From contig JAJFGR010000003.1 of the NCBI GenBank assembly GCA_021776025.1, positions 62,001 through 126,000 on the forward strand: DNA of 64,000 nucleotides. Direction: 5' to 3'. The position numbers and the translations under genes are program-made. The stretch is from Alphaproteobacteria bacterium (GTDB taxonomy: Bacteria > Pseudomonadota > Alphaproteobacteria > Micavibrionales > Micavibrionaceae). The notes below the pieces were generated by a model. That model made no database searches. It worked only from the letters and a program-made list of their open reading frames with translations, and was not told the DNA's origin. Below, one piece after another: positions 8,681 to 17,606 of this stretch (position 1 is the first letter of the stretch; each line of letters begins with the position of its first letter).

Positions 8681-10885
8681 TTATACGGTAATCAGCGCAC
8701 CATCTGTTTCGAGCTGAGCTTCATTTGTTAAGCCAGTCGCGTTGTTCAAAACAGCGATTTGGACGAAGTTATCCGCACCGCCGTCGGTATCTACGCTGAG
8801 GTAAGAGTGCGTGCCGTCGTCGGTGATTTGAACGAAGTCAGAAATGGCATCGGTCACGGCGTTATAACCGACAAGAACGTCAGAAATATCGATCACATCA
8901 TTTTCCGCTAGAGAAAAGTCATGGATTATGTCGACGGATCCATCAAGGTCAGCCGCTAAATAAGCGAATGTGTCTGCACCAGCCTCTCCCCACATATAAT
9001 CTTCGCCGGTGCCGCCATAAAGCGTGTCATCACCGTTGCCACCAAACAGCCAGTCATTTCCATTTTCACCATAGAGAGCATCATCATCGTTGACCCCGTA
9101 TAGGGTATCGTTACCATCACCGCCACGGACAATATCGTCACCATTTTGGCCTTGCAGCCTATTATTAAGAACGTCTCCGACAATTAGATCGTCGCCGTTA
9201 GAGCCGACGGCATATTCGATGGACACAAGTGTGTCATCTATGCTGCCATCGCGACCTTCATCGACGGTCCCGGCGGCCAAGTTTATACTTACAGGCGTAT
9301 CGCTGAACAGATATCTGATTTCGTCTACGCCCGCGCCGCCATCGACGGCGTTTGTACTGCCGCCCAGGTAGAAGTGATCATTGCCGTCTTCGCCGTATAG
9401 CTCGTTTGTGCCTGCTCCGGTAGTATAGAACCAATCATTGCCAGCACCGCCATATGCGAGGTCATCGCCGTCGCCAACTCTGATTTGATCGCGGCCTCCC
9501 TGGCCGTAAAATTCCTCGTCAGCTGCAGAACCTGTAAGCGTGTCATCTGTGTTGGTGCCTGTAAGGGTTGTTGTGCCGAAGTTTGTCTCCAGATACGCTC
9601 TCGTGTATCCAATTCCTGCGAAAATGTAATTTTCGATGTTTGAGAGCATATCGGTAAAACCCAGAACGAGGTGCGTAATGCTTAGTGAGATACTATCAAT
9701 GAAATTGTAGGCAAAATCTGTGACGGAATAGCTGTAATTGACGGTGTCTGTGCCGCCTTCGCCATCGATTGTGTCATTGCCGATTGTGCCGTATATGGTA
9801 TCGTTGCCAAGGCCAGCGCTAATTACATTATTTACATCATTGCCGTAAATGCTATCAGCGCCAGAACCCCCGACCGCATTTTCGATGGTTGTGCCATAGG
9901 CGATGACCATATTATGTGACATGTAACCGACGCTGCTGAAGTCACCTTCGGTTAGGTATATGGTTTGTGTTTGTGAATAGCCGGAGAGATCCAGAGTATC
10001 ATTGCCGCCGCCATCCCATATCGCGATAGGGACATTGGAAACAGAGAAATTATATTGGTCCATGCCCGCATTCGAATTAAAGCCGTAAGTTGTATTGCCG
10101 CTGCGCGTTGAATAATCGGCGCCGTAAATATTTTGAATGGCGAGAATGTCGATGAGCATTGGCGTTGCTGAATATTGCCAAGCGCCTGTGTCGTTCCAAT
10201 GGTCACTGCCAACGTTGGTGTCATTGAAATAGGACATCACGCTCATTTGATGGCTGTCATTTGTCCATTGGGCATCGGAGTTGTAATCGGCGTTGCCGTT
10301 ATAATTGCCGGTGTGGCCGAGCCCTAAAGAGTGGCCGATTTCGTGCAGGGCGGTCATGAGAGCGTAATCACCTAGATCATTAAAGTCTGACCAGAATGCG
10401 CCGCCACCAGTGTTGGTATCAATCGATATGGTGTTGCTGACGATGGTTGTGCCGGAAGTAGATGAGTTGGACCAAGCGCCGTTATCATCGCCTTCAAGAA
10501 AGGTCATGTTTGCGCCGCTTGCCACTTCGGTAAATTCGATATCGGCAACATCGGCCCATAAATCAAACGCCATGCGGATCCCGGTTTTTTGATCGGTGCT
10601 AAATTCGTTAGACAGGCTGAATGTGATGTTATTTTGAGTCCACGAACGGTTGCTGGCGCCAATATCGTTCCAGAAGCCGTTCGTTAAATAATTTGCAAAT
10701 GTTGTGGGGTCTGCTGCGGGGCCGGGCGCGCTTACGCTGGCGCTGCCTGCATAGAGGGCTTGTGCGACTTCGTTTTGTGCTTGGGTATAGCCAACCATGT
10801 CGTCAGATTGCCCGCTTTGACAAGCCGCGCAACCGCATCCGGTTGTTGTCATTGAATCCATACTGGTTTGTGTTGTGGTTCCCAA
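8681..10885 (-). CDS. Serralysin-like RTX metalloprotease
   Basis: 734 residues. The zinc site HEIGHSLGLGH is at residues 181-191 and is followed by the SVMSYF Met-turn, as in M10 peptidases. The C-terminal half carries several blocks of calcium-binding RTX nonapeptides (GGxGxDxLxG type, e.g. GGNGDDTLYGG). It ends in an acidic, hydrophobic tail expected for type I secretion. There is no Sec signal peptide, which fits that route, but no transporter is encoded nearby. The TTG start is supported by an AAGGG site 7 nt upstream (10897-10893); the next ATG at 10861 has none. The N-terminus has an unusual Cys-rich patch (GCGCAAC, residues 16-22). Confidence 0.88.
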   Translation of the reverse strand: MGTTTQTSMDSMTTTGCGCAACQSGQSDDMVGYTQAQNEVAQALYAGSASVSAPGPAADPTTFANYLTNGFWNDIGASNRSWTQNNITFSLSNEFSTDQKTGIRMAFDLWADVADIEFTEVASGANMTFLEGDDNGAWSNSSTSGTTIVSNTISIDTNTGGGAFWSDFNDLGDYALMTALHEIGHSLGLGHTGNYNGNADYNSDAQWTNDSHQMSVMSYFNDTNVGSDHWNDTGAWQYSATPMLIDILAIQNIYGADYSTRSGNTTYGFNSNAGMDQYNFSVSNVPIAIWDGGGNDTLDLSGYSQTQTIYLTEGDFSSVGYMSHNMVIAYGTTIENAVGGSGADSIYGNDVNNVISAGLGNDTIYGTIGNDTIDGEGGTDTVNYSYSVTDFAYNFIDSISLSITHLVLGFTDMLSNIENYIFAGIGYTRAYLETNFGTTTLTGTNTDDTLTGSAADEEFYGQGGRDQIRVGDGDDLAYGGAGNDWFYTTGAGTNELYGEDGNDHFYLGGSTNAVDGGAGVDEIRYLFSDTPVSINLAAGTVDEGRDGSIDDTLVSIEYAVGSNGDDLIVGDVLNNRLQGQNGDDIVRGGDGNDTLYGVNDDDALYGENGNDWLFGGNGDDTLYGGTGEDYMWGEAGADTFAYLAADLDGSVDIIHDFSLAENDVIDISDVLVGYNAVTDAISDFVQITDDGTHSYLSVDTDGGADNFVQIAVLNNATGLTNEAQLETDGALITV

Positions 10886-11088
10886 AACGCCGCCCTTAAG
10901 ACTGTAATTGTTATATCTTCACCCACTCACTATTTTACATAGAAAATGCTGAGGTATCGTTAAGGTTTGATTGCATTTTATCTATTCTAGACTTGGTCAG
11001 TCACGGTCCTCTGAATACCTGCTGTAAACGCTGTTCACAGCAGTTTTTAGATGTTCGCGGGGGTTGGAGATTTACCGTCTTATCGGCT

Positions 11089-12168
11089 TTAAACGTGCCT
11101 AGCCGCTAGCCAGGCTTCGTATCCGCCGGTCATGTTGCTTATATTCAAATTTCCATGATTTTTGAGAATTTGAGCGGCTTGCAGGCTGCGCCCGCCTTTT
11201 AGGCAATAAAGAATAATTTCATCCTCAGCAGGCAGGCTTGGAATATTTCCTTGCATCAAGGTGGATAAAGCGATGTGCTGCGCGCCTTCAATATGACCGG
11301 CGTTCCATTCATCGATTTCCCGAACATCAATTAAACGTGCATTTTTGCGTGCGGCGGTTTGTGCTGGCGATATTTCGGGAATGAACCCACAAACGGGGGA
11401 GGTGTATTGTAACATAATTTCGTCCTTTTGTTTTGAGCAGACCGGGCAATCTTTATCTTTGGGTAGGGATAATAGCTGGTTTTCCATGGAGCGCATATCG
11501 ATGGTCCAAAGTTTACCAGTGAGGGGTTTAAAGCTTTTGTGATCGACGATAATTTTAAGTGCTTCCATGGCTTGCGACGTGCCAATGATACCGGCAACAG
11601 CCCCTATAACACCGGTTTCGGCGCAGTTTGGAATATGGGCTTTGGGGGCTTCCGGAAATAAGCAGCGGTAACAAGGACCGCCATCGTGATTAAAAACGGC
11701 CAGTTGGCCGTCAAAGCCTAAAATTGAGCCATAGATAAAAGGTTTCCCTGTTTTAATGGCCGTGTCATTGATTAGGAATTTCGAGGAGAAATTATCGGTG
11801 CCGTCGATGATGATATCGTGTTGTTTAAAAAAGTTTTCGGCGTTTTTATCGGTTAATTCTTCTGCGTAAGCGTGAATTTCAATTTCCGGGTTGAGTGCGT
11901 TTAAGCGCTCTTTAGCGGCCTCAGCCTTGCTTTTGCCGAGCTGATCACCGGTAAATAAAACTTGCCGTTGGAGGTTTGTTTCATCGACCGTATCAAAATC
12001 AATAATGCTAATCCTTCCTATGCCGGCGGCGGTTAAATAAAGCAGGGCAGGGCAACCTAGGCCGCCTGCGCCGACGCATAAGATTGAAGCGCGGGAGATT
12101 TTGCCCTGACCGTTTTGGCCGATTTCCGGTAAGATGATTTGACGTTTATAGCGGTTGTTTGTGCTCAT
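11089..12168 (-). CDS. moeB: MoeB/ThiF-type adenylyltransferase fused to rhodanese
   Basis: 359 residues. The N-terminal 240 residues are an E1-like adenylylating domain: GAGGLGCPALLYLTAAG nucleotide loop, DxDTVDETNLQRQ, and Cys pairs CYRC and CPVC for structural zinc. A C-terminal rhodanese domain (about 265-355) carries an active-site loop YCLKGGRS, with Cys as likely persulfide carrier. Proteins of this layout activate the C-terminal Gly-Gly of MoaD/ThiS-like sulfur carriers and hand over sulfur for molybdopterin or thiamine synthesis. No carrier gene is in the window, so the pathway cannot be fixed. Confidence 0.85.
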   Translation of the reverse strand: MSTNNRYKRQIILPEIGQNGQGKISRASILCVGAGGLGCPALLYLTAAGIGRISIIDFDTVDETNLQRQVLFTGDQLGKSKAEAAKERLNALNPEIEIHAYAEELTDKNAENFFKQHDIIIDGTDNFSSKFLINDTAIKTGKPFIYGSILGFDGQLAVFNHDGGPCYRCLFPEAPKAHIPNCAETGVIGAVAGIIGTSQAMEALKIIVDHKSFKPLTGKLWTIDMRSMENQLLSLPKDKDCPVCSKQKDEIMLQYTSPVCGFIPEISPAQTAARKNARLIDVREIDEWNAGHIEGAQHIALSTLMQGNIPSLPAEDEIILYCLKGGRSLQAAQILKNHGNLNISNMTGGYEAWLAARHV

Positions 12169-12317
12169 TTTTTGAGCCTAAACATATCTTTTGATGATGT
12201 CTAATGGGTCCGTAAGCATTTTACGCATTCCATTGCATGTGCATTTTGGGTTTTGATTTTCAGTTTAGAGCAAGCCCGTTTATGATTTCGCAAGATAATT
12301 GGTTTTAGGGGAGCTTA

Positions 12318-12689
12318 ATGGCAACAGTTTTAACGATAGATGATGACGATACGATTTTATCAATGGTTGAGGCCATTCTTGAAAAAGCCGGGCACACATC
12401 TGTTTGCGCGTCAGGCGGTCAGCAAGGGTTGGAGATTGTGCAAGATAATCAACCTGACGCTATTCTTCTTGATCGGAAAATGCCCCAGATGGATGGAAAT
12501 CAGGTTTTGATTGAGCTGAAAGCGGATGAAAAAACATGCGATATTCCTGTCATTATGCTGACAGGCGATAGCGGGATTAACGATGTTTCAGCATGTCTTG
12601 AGCTCGGCGCTATTGATTATATCGTTAAGCCATTTAATCATGATAATTTCCTTACCCGCTTGGATAGAGTGCTTGATAAGGACGAATAA
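12318..12689 (+). CDS. Single-domain CheY-like response regulator
   Basis: 123 residues, a complete receiver domain without output domain. The acidic patch is at residues 8-11, the phospho-acceptor is Asp52 (LLDRKMPQMDG), the switch Thr is in MLTGDS (Thr82), and Lys104 is in YIVKPF. An AGGGGAG ribosome site precedes the ATG. No kinase is adjacent; the nearest signalling genes are a chemoreceptor at 26.3 kb and a CheD-like gene at 41.5 kb. It may act by protein-protein contact in a phosphorelay or in motility control. Confidence 0.88.
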   Translation: MATVLTIDDDDTILSMVEAILEKAGHTSVCASGGQQGLEIVQDNQPDAILLDRKMPQMDGNQVLIELKADEKTCDIPVIMLTGDSGINDVSACLELGAIDYIVKPFNHDNFLTRLDRVLDKDE

Positions 12690-12789
12690 AAATATTTTGG
12701 AATTGTAGTTTCCCCCAGTTTTCGTAATTTTCTGTAACTTGAGAGCCGTAATGTGCGAAAGTCTTCCTATGAGTTCTGGAAGGCTAAGT

Positions 12790-13512
12790 ATGGATACTAA
12801 TCAGCATAATAAATTAAAGGCTATTCGGCGCTGGGCACCGCTTGCGGTGATTTCTGCGCTTATGATTGGAGCGTATGTTACCGGCGTGCATGAAAAGCTG
12901 AATTTTGAAGCTTTGCAGACGCATAAGGGCGCGCTGCTTGAGCATGTGGCGCTGCATCCGGTTTTATCCTCTTTGGCATTTATGGGCGCGTATATTTTAT
13001 CTGTGGCGCTGTCGTTGCCGATTGCGACTGTACTGACATTGGCTGGTGGGTTTTTGTTTGGGAAATGGCTCGGCACTTTGTTTGTTGTCAGCGCCGCAAC
13101 CATTGGCGCGGCTATAATTTTCACGATTGCCAAGACATCGCTGGGTAAAATGTTGCGCGAAAAAGCGGGCGGGCTGTATAGCCGGATTGAAGGGAATATG
13201 CAGGACAATGCGGCTGGGTATTTGCTGTTTATGCGGCTTGTGCCTTTGTTTCCGTTCTTTTTGGTCAATATTGTTCCGGCGCTGTTTAATGTGCCGCTTA
13301 GGGTTTTTGTATTGACGACCTTTATTGGCATTATCCCGGGCAGTTTTGTGTTTGTGAATGTTGGAGAGCAATTGGGCGAAATTGAAGCGCTTGGCGATTT
13401 GGTTTCGAAAGAGACATTATTTGCGTTTGCTTTATTGGGTGTGTTTGCGCTCATTCCAACGCTGTATAAACAATTTAAAACTAAAAAGGACATGGTGGAT
13501 GGAAAAGTTTGA
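12790..13512 (+). CDS. TVP38/TMEM64 (DedA-like) membrane protein
   Basis: 240 residues with about five to six hydrophobic segments. The SNARE-associated core motif region is visible (LSLPIATVLTLAGGFLFG; LFMRLVPLFPFFLVNIVPAL; FIGIIPGSFVFVNVGEQLG). The ATG at 12790 has a GGAAGG site 6 nt upstream, better than the TTG at 12739. Proteins of this family commonly accompany a mercuric-reductase-like flavoprotein, as here, where the next gene overlaps by 14 bp. It is probably a transporter or lipid scramblase-like protein of the inner membrane and the first gene of the putative arsenosugar operon. Confidence 0.85.
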   Translation: MDTNQHNKLKAIRRWAPLAVISALMIGAYVTGVHEKLNFEALQTHKGALLEHVALHPVLSSLAFMGAYILSVALSLPIATVLTLAGGFLFGKWLGTLFVVSAATIGAAIIFTIAKTSLGKMLREKAGGLYSRIEGNMQDNAAGYLLFMRLVPLFPFFLVNIVPALFNVPLRVFVLTTFIGIIPGSFVFVNVGEQLGEIEALGDLVSKETLFAFALLGVFALIPTLYKQFKTKKDMVDGKV

Positions 13513-14926
13513 TTTAGCAATTATCGGCGCGGGTTCTGGCGGACTTAGTGTGGCAGCGGGCGCTGCGCAGCTTGGCTTGAAAACGGTTTTGTTTGAAAAA
13601 GGCGAAATGGGCGGGGATTGTTTGAATACGGGCTGCGTGCCATCGAAAGCGTTGTTGCAAGCCGCGAAAGTGGCGCAGGGGTTTTGTAAAAGCGATGCGT
13701 TTGGGGTGAAGGCGCAAGAGCCGGAGGTCGATTTTTCAGCTGTTAAAGATCATGTGCAAAGCGTGATTGCGGCGATTGAGCCGAATGATTCAGTTGAGCG
13801 GTTTGAAGGGCTGGGCGTCACGGTTGTGCAGGAAGAGGCCAAATTTGTTGATGCGCATACGCTGAGCGCGGCGGGGCAGAATTACGCGTTTCGTTATGCG
13901 GTGATTGCCACGGGTTCGCGGGCGGGGGTTCCGCCGATCAAAGGGCTTGAGGTTGATAAGGCCTTTACTAACGAGAATATATTTGAGCTGCGGGAAAAGC
14001 CGGATCATTTGATTATTATTGGAGGCGGGCCGATTGGGATTGAAATGGCGCAGGCGCATCGGCGTTTAGGTTGCAAGGTGAGTGTTCTCGATATGGGATC
14101 GATCCTGATTCATGATGATCCGCAGCTTGTCGATATTCTCCGCAAGTCTTTGATTGCTGAAGGCATAGAGCTGTATGAGCATGTTGATATTCAAAAGATA
14201 GAGCATAAAGAAGCGGTGGCTGTGCATTTTGTGCGCGAAGGCGTTGAGCCTAAGAAAGTTATCGGCTCCCATATTCTTGTGGCGGCCGGGCGCATTCCCA
14301 ATGTTGATGGGGTGGATCTTGAGAAAGCAGGTGTTGAATTTGATCGGCGTGGGGTCATGGTGGATGTGCGTTTGCGAAGTTCGCAGAAGCATATTTATGC
14401 AGCAGGTGATGTAGTGAATGGGGCGCCGCAATTTACGCATGTTGCGGGGTATCATGCCGGGATTATTATTCGAAACGTGGCGTTTAAAATTCCAGCGAAA
14501 GTGGATCTTACGGCGCTGCCTTGGGTGACATACACAGATCCAGAACTAGCGAATGTTGGGATGCTTGCGCGGGCGGCTATTGAAAAATACGGCGAAGAGA
14601 ATGTGAAGACAGTGTCGTGGCATTTTGATGAGAATGACCGGGCCGTGGCTGAGCGTCGTACCGAAGGGATGATTAAAGTTACTTGTCTTAAGAAGGGTAA
14701 AATTCTTGGCGCGACGATTGTTGGGCCGGGCGCAGGAGAATTGATTGGGCTTTGGGCGCTGGCTATATCTAAGGGCATGAAGATCGGCGATATTACCGGG
14801 ATGATTGCGCCGTATCCGACGTTGGGTGAGATTAGCAAACGCGCCGCCGGGTCGTGGTTTACACCGTCCTTGTTTAGCGATCGCACACGCTTTATTGTAG
14901 GGTTGTTACAGAAACTTCCATTTTAG
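13499..14926 (+). CDS. FAD/NAD(P) disulfide oxidoreductase, mercuric reductase/LPD-like
   Basis: 475 residues from the ATG at 13499, which overlaps the TVP38 stop. It has an FAD-binding GAGSGG loop, redox motif GGDCLNTGCVPSK (Cys41 and Cys46), a second nucleotide loop IIGGGPIG and a dimerisation domain. The usual catalytic His of lipoamide dehydrogenases near the C-terminus (HPTLSE) is replaced by Tyr (YPTLGE), and the MerA C-terminal Cys pair is absent. So it is neither a standard dihydrolipoamide dehydrogenase nor a mercuric reductase. By position it could supply electrons for the thiol or arsenic chemistry of this operon; that is inference. Confidence 0.85.
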   Translation: MEKFDLAIIGAGSGGLSVAAGAAQLGLKTVLFEKGEMGGDCLNTGCVPSKALLQAAKVAQGFCKSDAFGVKAQEPEVDFSAVKDHVQSVIAAIEPNDSVERFEGLGVTVVQEEAKFVDAHTLSAAGQNYAFRYAVIATGSRAGVPPIKGLEVDKAFTNENIFELREKPDHLIIIGGGPIGIEMAQAHRRLGCKVSVLDMGSILIHDDPQLVDILRKSLIAEGIELYEHVDIQKIEHKEAVAVHFVREGVEPKKVIGSHILVAAGRIPNVDGVDLEKAGVEFDRRGVMVDVRLRSSQKHIYAAGDVVNGAPQFTHVAGYHAGIIIRNVAFKIPAKVDLTALPWVTYTDPELANVGMLARAAIEKYGEENVKTVSWHFDENDRAVAERRTEGMIKVTCLKKGKILGATIVGPGAGELIGLWALAISKGMKIGDITGMIAPYPTLGEISKRAAGSWFTPSLFSDRTRFIVGLLQKLPF

Positions 14927-14935
14927 GAATTTATA

Positions 14936-15391
14936 ATGATGACCCGCATTGTTTTAGGTTTTGCCCTGATTGTTTTTTTGTTTGTGGGTTCGTATGGATT
15001 TGCGCAAGAGCACCATCATGGTCATGCTACGAGTGAGGCGACAAAGCCGATTGCGGAAATTATGCAAGGTATGAATTCAAGTTTGTATGATTTGACCAGT
15101 GCCATTGTTTTGGAAGATTATGCACTTATCACAACTGCCGCGCGGGATATTGTTAATCACCCTAGTATAGCGCAAGGTGATCTTGATTCTCTGTTTTCGC
15201 GTTTGGGAGCCGAGAAGGAGGCGTTCATTGCGTGTGACGATCGTGTTCATGAGCTGGCCGGTGAGATTGCCGAGGCTGGAGAGCAAAAAGATATGGATCT
15301 TGTGCTTGAAAAATACGCAGCCATGATTGGCAAAACGGTTGAATGCCATAGAAATTATAAGCCAGATATGAAAGTTGGAAGTGAAGAATGA
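14936..15391 (+). CDS. Small secreted four-helix protein with His-rich N-terminus
   Basis: 151 residues. A signal peptide ends near GFAQ, leaving a mature N-terminus EHHHGH, a plausible metal site. The rest is helical and resembles the cytochrome c'/c556 four-helix fold: the C-terminal helix contains ECHRNYK, similar to the CxxCH-xxYR end of those cytochromes, but the first heme cysteine is missing (a Thr is in its place). The only other Cys is in FIACDDR. It is therefore probably not a c-type cytochrome, perhaps a metal- or metalloid-binding relative. It starts 9 bp after the oxidoreductase stop with an AGGA site, and its stop overlaps the next start. Confidence 0.65.
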   Translation: MMTRIVLGFALIVFLFVGSYGFAQEHHHGHATSEATKPIAEIMQGMNSSLYDLTSAIVLEDYALITTAARDIVNHPSIAQGDLDSLFSRLGAEKEAFIACDDRVHELAGEIAEAGEQKDMDLVLEKYAAMIGKTVECHRNYKPDMKVGSEE

Positions 15392-16185
15392 GCAGTGAAA
15401 CGCAGGATAAAGTAAAAGATTACTACAGCAATGTGCTGGAAACTAAAGATGATCTCAAGACCAGTGCATGCTGCGCTCTTGAGGCTCCGCCGGCCTATAT
15501 TCAGGAGTTGCTGAAAAATGTGCATGAAGTGGTGCAGAGCAAATTCTATGGTTGCGGAACGCCAATGCCGCAAATTGACAAAGGCGCTACTGTGCTCGAT
15601 TTAGGCTGCGGGACGGGCCGTGATGCTTATATCGTTAGCCAGATTGTTGGTGAGCAGGGTCGTGTGATTGGTATTGATATGACTGATGAGCAGTTAACGG
15701 TTGCTAATGAATATATTGACTGGCACATGGAAAAATTCGGATTTAATGCTCCGAATATCGCGTTCAAAAAGGGCTATATCGAGGATCTAAAGACGCCGGG
15801 CATTGAAGATGAAAGCGTTGATCTGGTGATTTCAAATTGCGTGATTAATCTTTCGGACGATAAGGACGCCGTATTTCACGAGCTTTACCGCGTTTTAAAA
15901 CCGGGCGGACAGATTTATTTCTCCGATGTTTTTGCCGGGCAGGAGATTGCCGAAGATTTGCAGCGCGATCCGGTTTTGCTGGGCGAGTGTCTGAGCGGCG
16001 CGATGACGGTTGCGGCTTTTGAAAAGATTATGGAGGGGCTGGGTATGTCCAAACCTGAATATATTTCCGAGCGTGAAATGACGCTCGATGATGCCGAGGT
16101 CAAAGCAAAAATCGGCCATATCGATTTTTATTCGATTACGGTGCAGTCATTTAAGGGTGAGGCCCCGAAGAAGGGCTGCTGCTGA
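15388..16185 (+). CDS. arsM: ArsM-like arsenite S-adenosylmethionine methyltransferase
   Basis: 265 residues, class I methyltransferase with the SAM loop VLDLGCGTGRDA (about 69-80). The cysteine pattern is that of ArsM: Cys28/Cys29 (TSACC), Cys151 (VISNCVINLS) and Cys201 (GECLSGAM), the last two matching the conserved arsenic-binding cysteines of the family. A CC pair also ends the protein (KKGCC), which could add a metalloid site. ArsM adds methyl groups to trivalent arsenic. The start overlaps the stop of the previous gene by 4 bp, and the MTA-phosphorylase-like gene starts 2 bp after its stop, indicating tight coupling. Confidence 0.85.
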   Translation: MSSETQDKVKDYYSNVLETKDDLKTSACCALEAPPAYIQELLKNVHEVVQSKFYGCGTPMPQIDKGATVLDLGCGTGRDAYIVSQIVGEQGRVIGIDMTDEQLTVANEYIDWHMEKFGFNAPNIAFKKGYIEDLKTPGIEDESVDLVISNCVINLSDDKDAVFHELYRVLKPGGQIYFSDVFAGQEIAEDLQRDPVLLGECLSGAMTVAAFEKIMEGLGMSKPEYISEREMTLDDAEVKAKIGHIDFYSITVQSFKGEAPKKGCC

Positions 16186-16186
16186 T

Positions 16187-17035
16187 ATGCTGGGCGTGAT
16201 TGGCGGGTCAGGTCTGTATGAGTTGGACGGGCTAGAGGTTCAGCAAGAGCACGATCTCGATACGCCGTTTGGCAAGCCTTCCAGCACTATTATTCAAGGC
16301 CAATATAACGGCCAAAGCATTTTGTTTCTTGCCCGTCATGGGTTTGGACATCAATTTTTACCGCATGAAGTGAATTACCGCGCTAATATTTTTGCATTGA
16401 AGAAGCTGGGAGCGCGGCGGATTTTCGGGGTTTCGGCTTCGGGGAGCTTGCGCGAAGAGCTTAAGCCGGGTGATCTGGCGCTGGTATCACAATATTTTGA
16501 TTATACGCGCGGGAAGCGTGCACACACATTTTTTGGTGAGGGCATTGCCGCGCATGTGTCGACGGCGCAACCGGCGTGCACGGCGTTGAGCGATGATATT
16601 GTTCTGGCGGCGGCGCGGCTGAATCAGGATTTACATGTCGATAAAACATATGCCTGCGTTGAGGGGCCGCGTTTGGGGACGCGGGCGGAGAGCTTTTTTC
16701 TGCGCGATGCGGCTAAGTGCGATTTGGTTGGAATGACCAATGTGCCTGAGGCGTTTTTAGCGCGCGAGGCGCAGATAGCTTACGCAACGGTGTGTCTCGT
16801 TACCGATTATGATTGCTGGATGGATGATCCGGCTCAGCATGTAAGCGTTGAGAAGTTTTTCGAGGTTTATGGCGGCGCGGTGGAAAAGGCAAAAGCCTTG
16901 CTGGGCGAGCTTTTGAAAGAGCCGTTTAGCGAAACACCGGGCGATGTTCGTGGAAGTCTCAAAATGTCTGTGCTGACGCCTGATGAGGCGTTTACGCCCG
17001 AGCAAAAAGAGTGGATGGGCGTTCTTCGTGCTTGA
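16187..17035 (+). CDS. Purine nucleoside / methylthioadenosine phosphorylase-like enzyme
   Basis: 282 residues from the ATG at 16187, immediately after the ArsM-like stop. It has the MTAP/PNP family signature: GVIGGSGLYEL at the N-terminus, FLARHGFGHQFLPHEVNYRAN (phosphate and ribose site), CVEGPRLGTRAES and DLVGMTNVPEAFLAREA (base site), and VTDYDCW. These enzymes release adenine from 5'-modified adenosines by phosphorolysis. In this operon a suitable substrate would be a 5'-deoxy-5'-arsinoyl adenosine, giving a ribose-1-phosphate for the glycosyltransferases; that assignment is inference from context. An alternative is ordinary methylthioadenosine salvage. Confidence 0.85.
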   Translation: MLGVIGGSGLYELDGLEVQQEHDLDTPFGKPSSTIIQGQYNGQSILFLARHGFGHQFLPHEVNYRANIFALKKLGARRIFGVSASGSLREELKPGDLALVSQYFDYTRGKRAHTFFGEGIAAHVSTAQPACTALSDDIVLAAARLNQDLHVDKTYACVEGPRLGTRAESFFLRDAAKCDLVGMTNVPEAFLAREAQIAYATVCLVTDYDCWMDDPAQHVSVEKFFEVYGGAVEKAKALLGELLKEPFSETPGDVRGSLKMSVLTPDEAFTPEQKEWMGVLRA

Positions 17036-17606
17036 GAATGTAAGTATTATTATTCCGGTTGGTCCCGATGAAAAGGCGCACGAAAAGATTTTGAAAGATT
17101 TAGAAGGGTGCGGCGCGGAGATCATTATATCTTCGGAAGGGAGCCGGGCGCAGAGTTTGAACGGGGGCGCGGCAAAGGCGCAGCGCGAATTTCTTTGGTT
17201 TCTGCATGCTGATAGCCGGGTTACGCAAGAGAATATCGATATTCTAAAACGTTGTTTAAAACGCGAACCGACGGCTGCGCATTATTTTTTCCTTAGTTTT
17301 GGTTTTGGTTTGCATGCTTTCAATGCATGGGGGGCGAATGTACGCTCGGTACTTTTGGGCTTGCCCTATGGCGATCAGGGGCTTTGTCTGTCGAAAGAGA
17401 ATTTTAAAAAACTCGGTGGGTATCCGGAAGCTGTGTATGGCGAGGATCTTTTGTTTGTTCGTAAAGCGAGGGAAGCCGGCATTACGTTAGGGGTGGTGCC
17501 TTCAAAGCTGCGGAGCAGTCCGCGGAAATATTACGAGCAGGGGTGGCTGAAGTTGACCATCATCAGGCAATGGCAGTTCTGGAAGCTGATGAGGCAGAAG
17601 ATATGA
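17028..17606 (+). CDS. GT-A glycosyltransferase, arsenosugar-associated type (TIGR04283-like)
   Basis: 192 residues from a GTG at 17028 that overlaps the phosphorylase stop. It begins with VSIIIPV, then ISSEGSRAQSLNGGAAKAQREFLWFLHADSRV; the latter corresponds to the RAxQMNxGAxxAxG...LFLHADT motif of the small glycosyltransferases that I recall under TIGR04283, now named for arsenosugar biosynthesis. A GEDLLFVRKAREAG segment marks the acceptor/catalytic region. It likely transfers or modifies a sugar on the arsenic-bearing ribose. The start is chosen from family N-termini; an upstream ATG at 16983 would overlap more. Confidence 0.8.
   Translation: MLENVSIIIPVGPDEKAHEKILKDLEGCGAEIIISSEGSRAQSLNGGAAKAQREFLWFLHADSRVTQENIDILKRCLKREPTAAHYFFLSFGFGLHAFNAWGANVRSVLLGLPYGDQGLCLSKENFKKLGGYPEAVYGEDLLFVRKAREAGITLGVVPSKLRSSPRKYYEQGWLKLTIIRQWQFWKLMRQKI

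Noticed and set aside
9000-9800. Short tandem repeats as a possible CRISPR or satellite
   Set aside because: They are the imperfect, in-frame RTX nonapeptide codons of the protease, with no spacer structure.
11019-11048. Hairpin CTGCTGT/ACAGCAG followed by TTTTT
   Set aside because: It reads as a plus-strand terminator, but both neighbours are minus-strand genes and no plus-strand gene is visible; too little support to list.
12801-13520. 239-codon minus-strand frame
   Set aside because: It is antisense to the TVP38 gene, has no family resemblance and is explained by codon bias on the opposite strand.
15295-15360. c-type heme attachment site in the small helical protein
   Set aside because: Only the second half (CH) is present; CxxCH is incomplete, so no cytochrome call was made.
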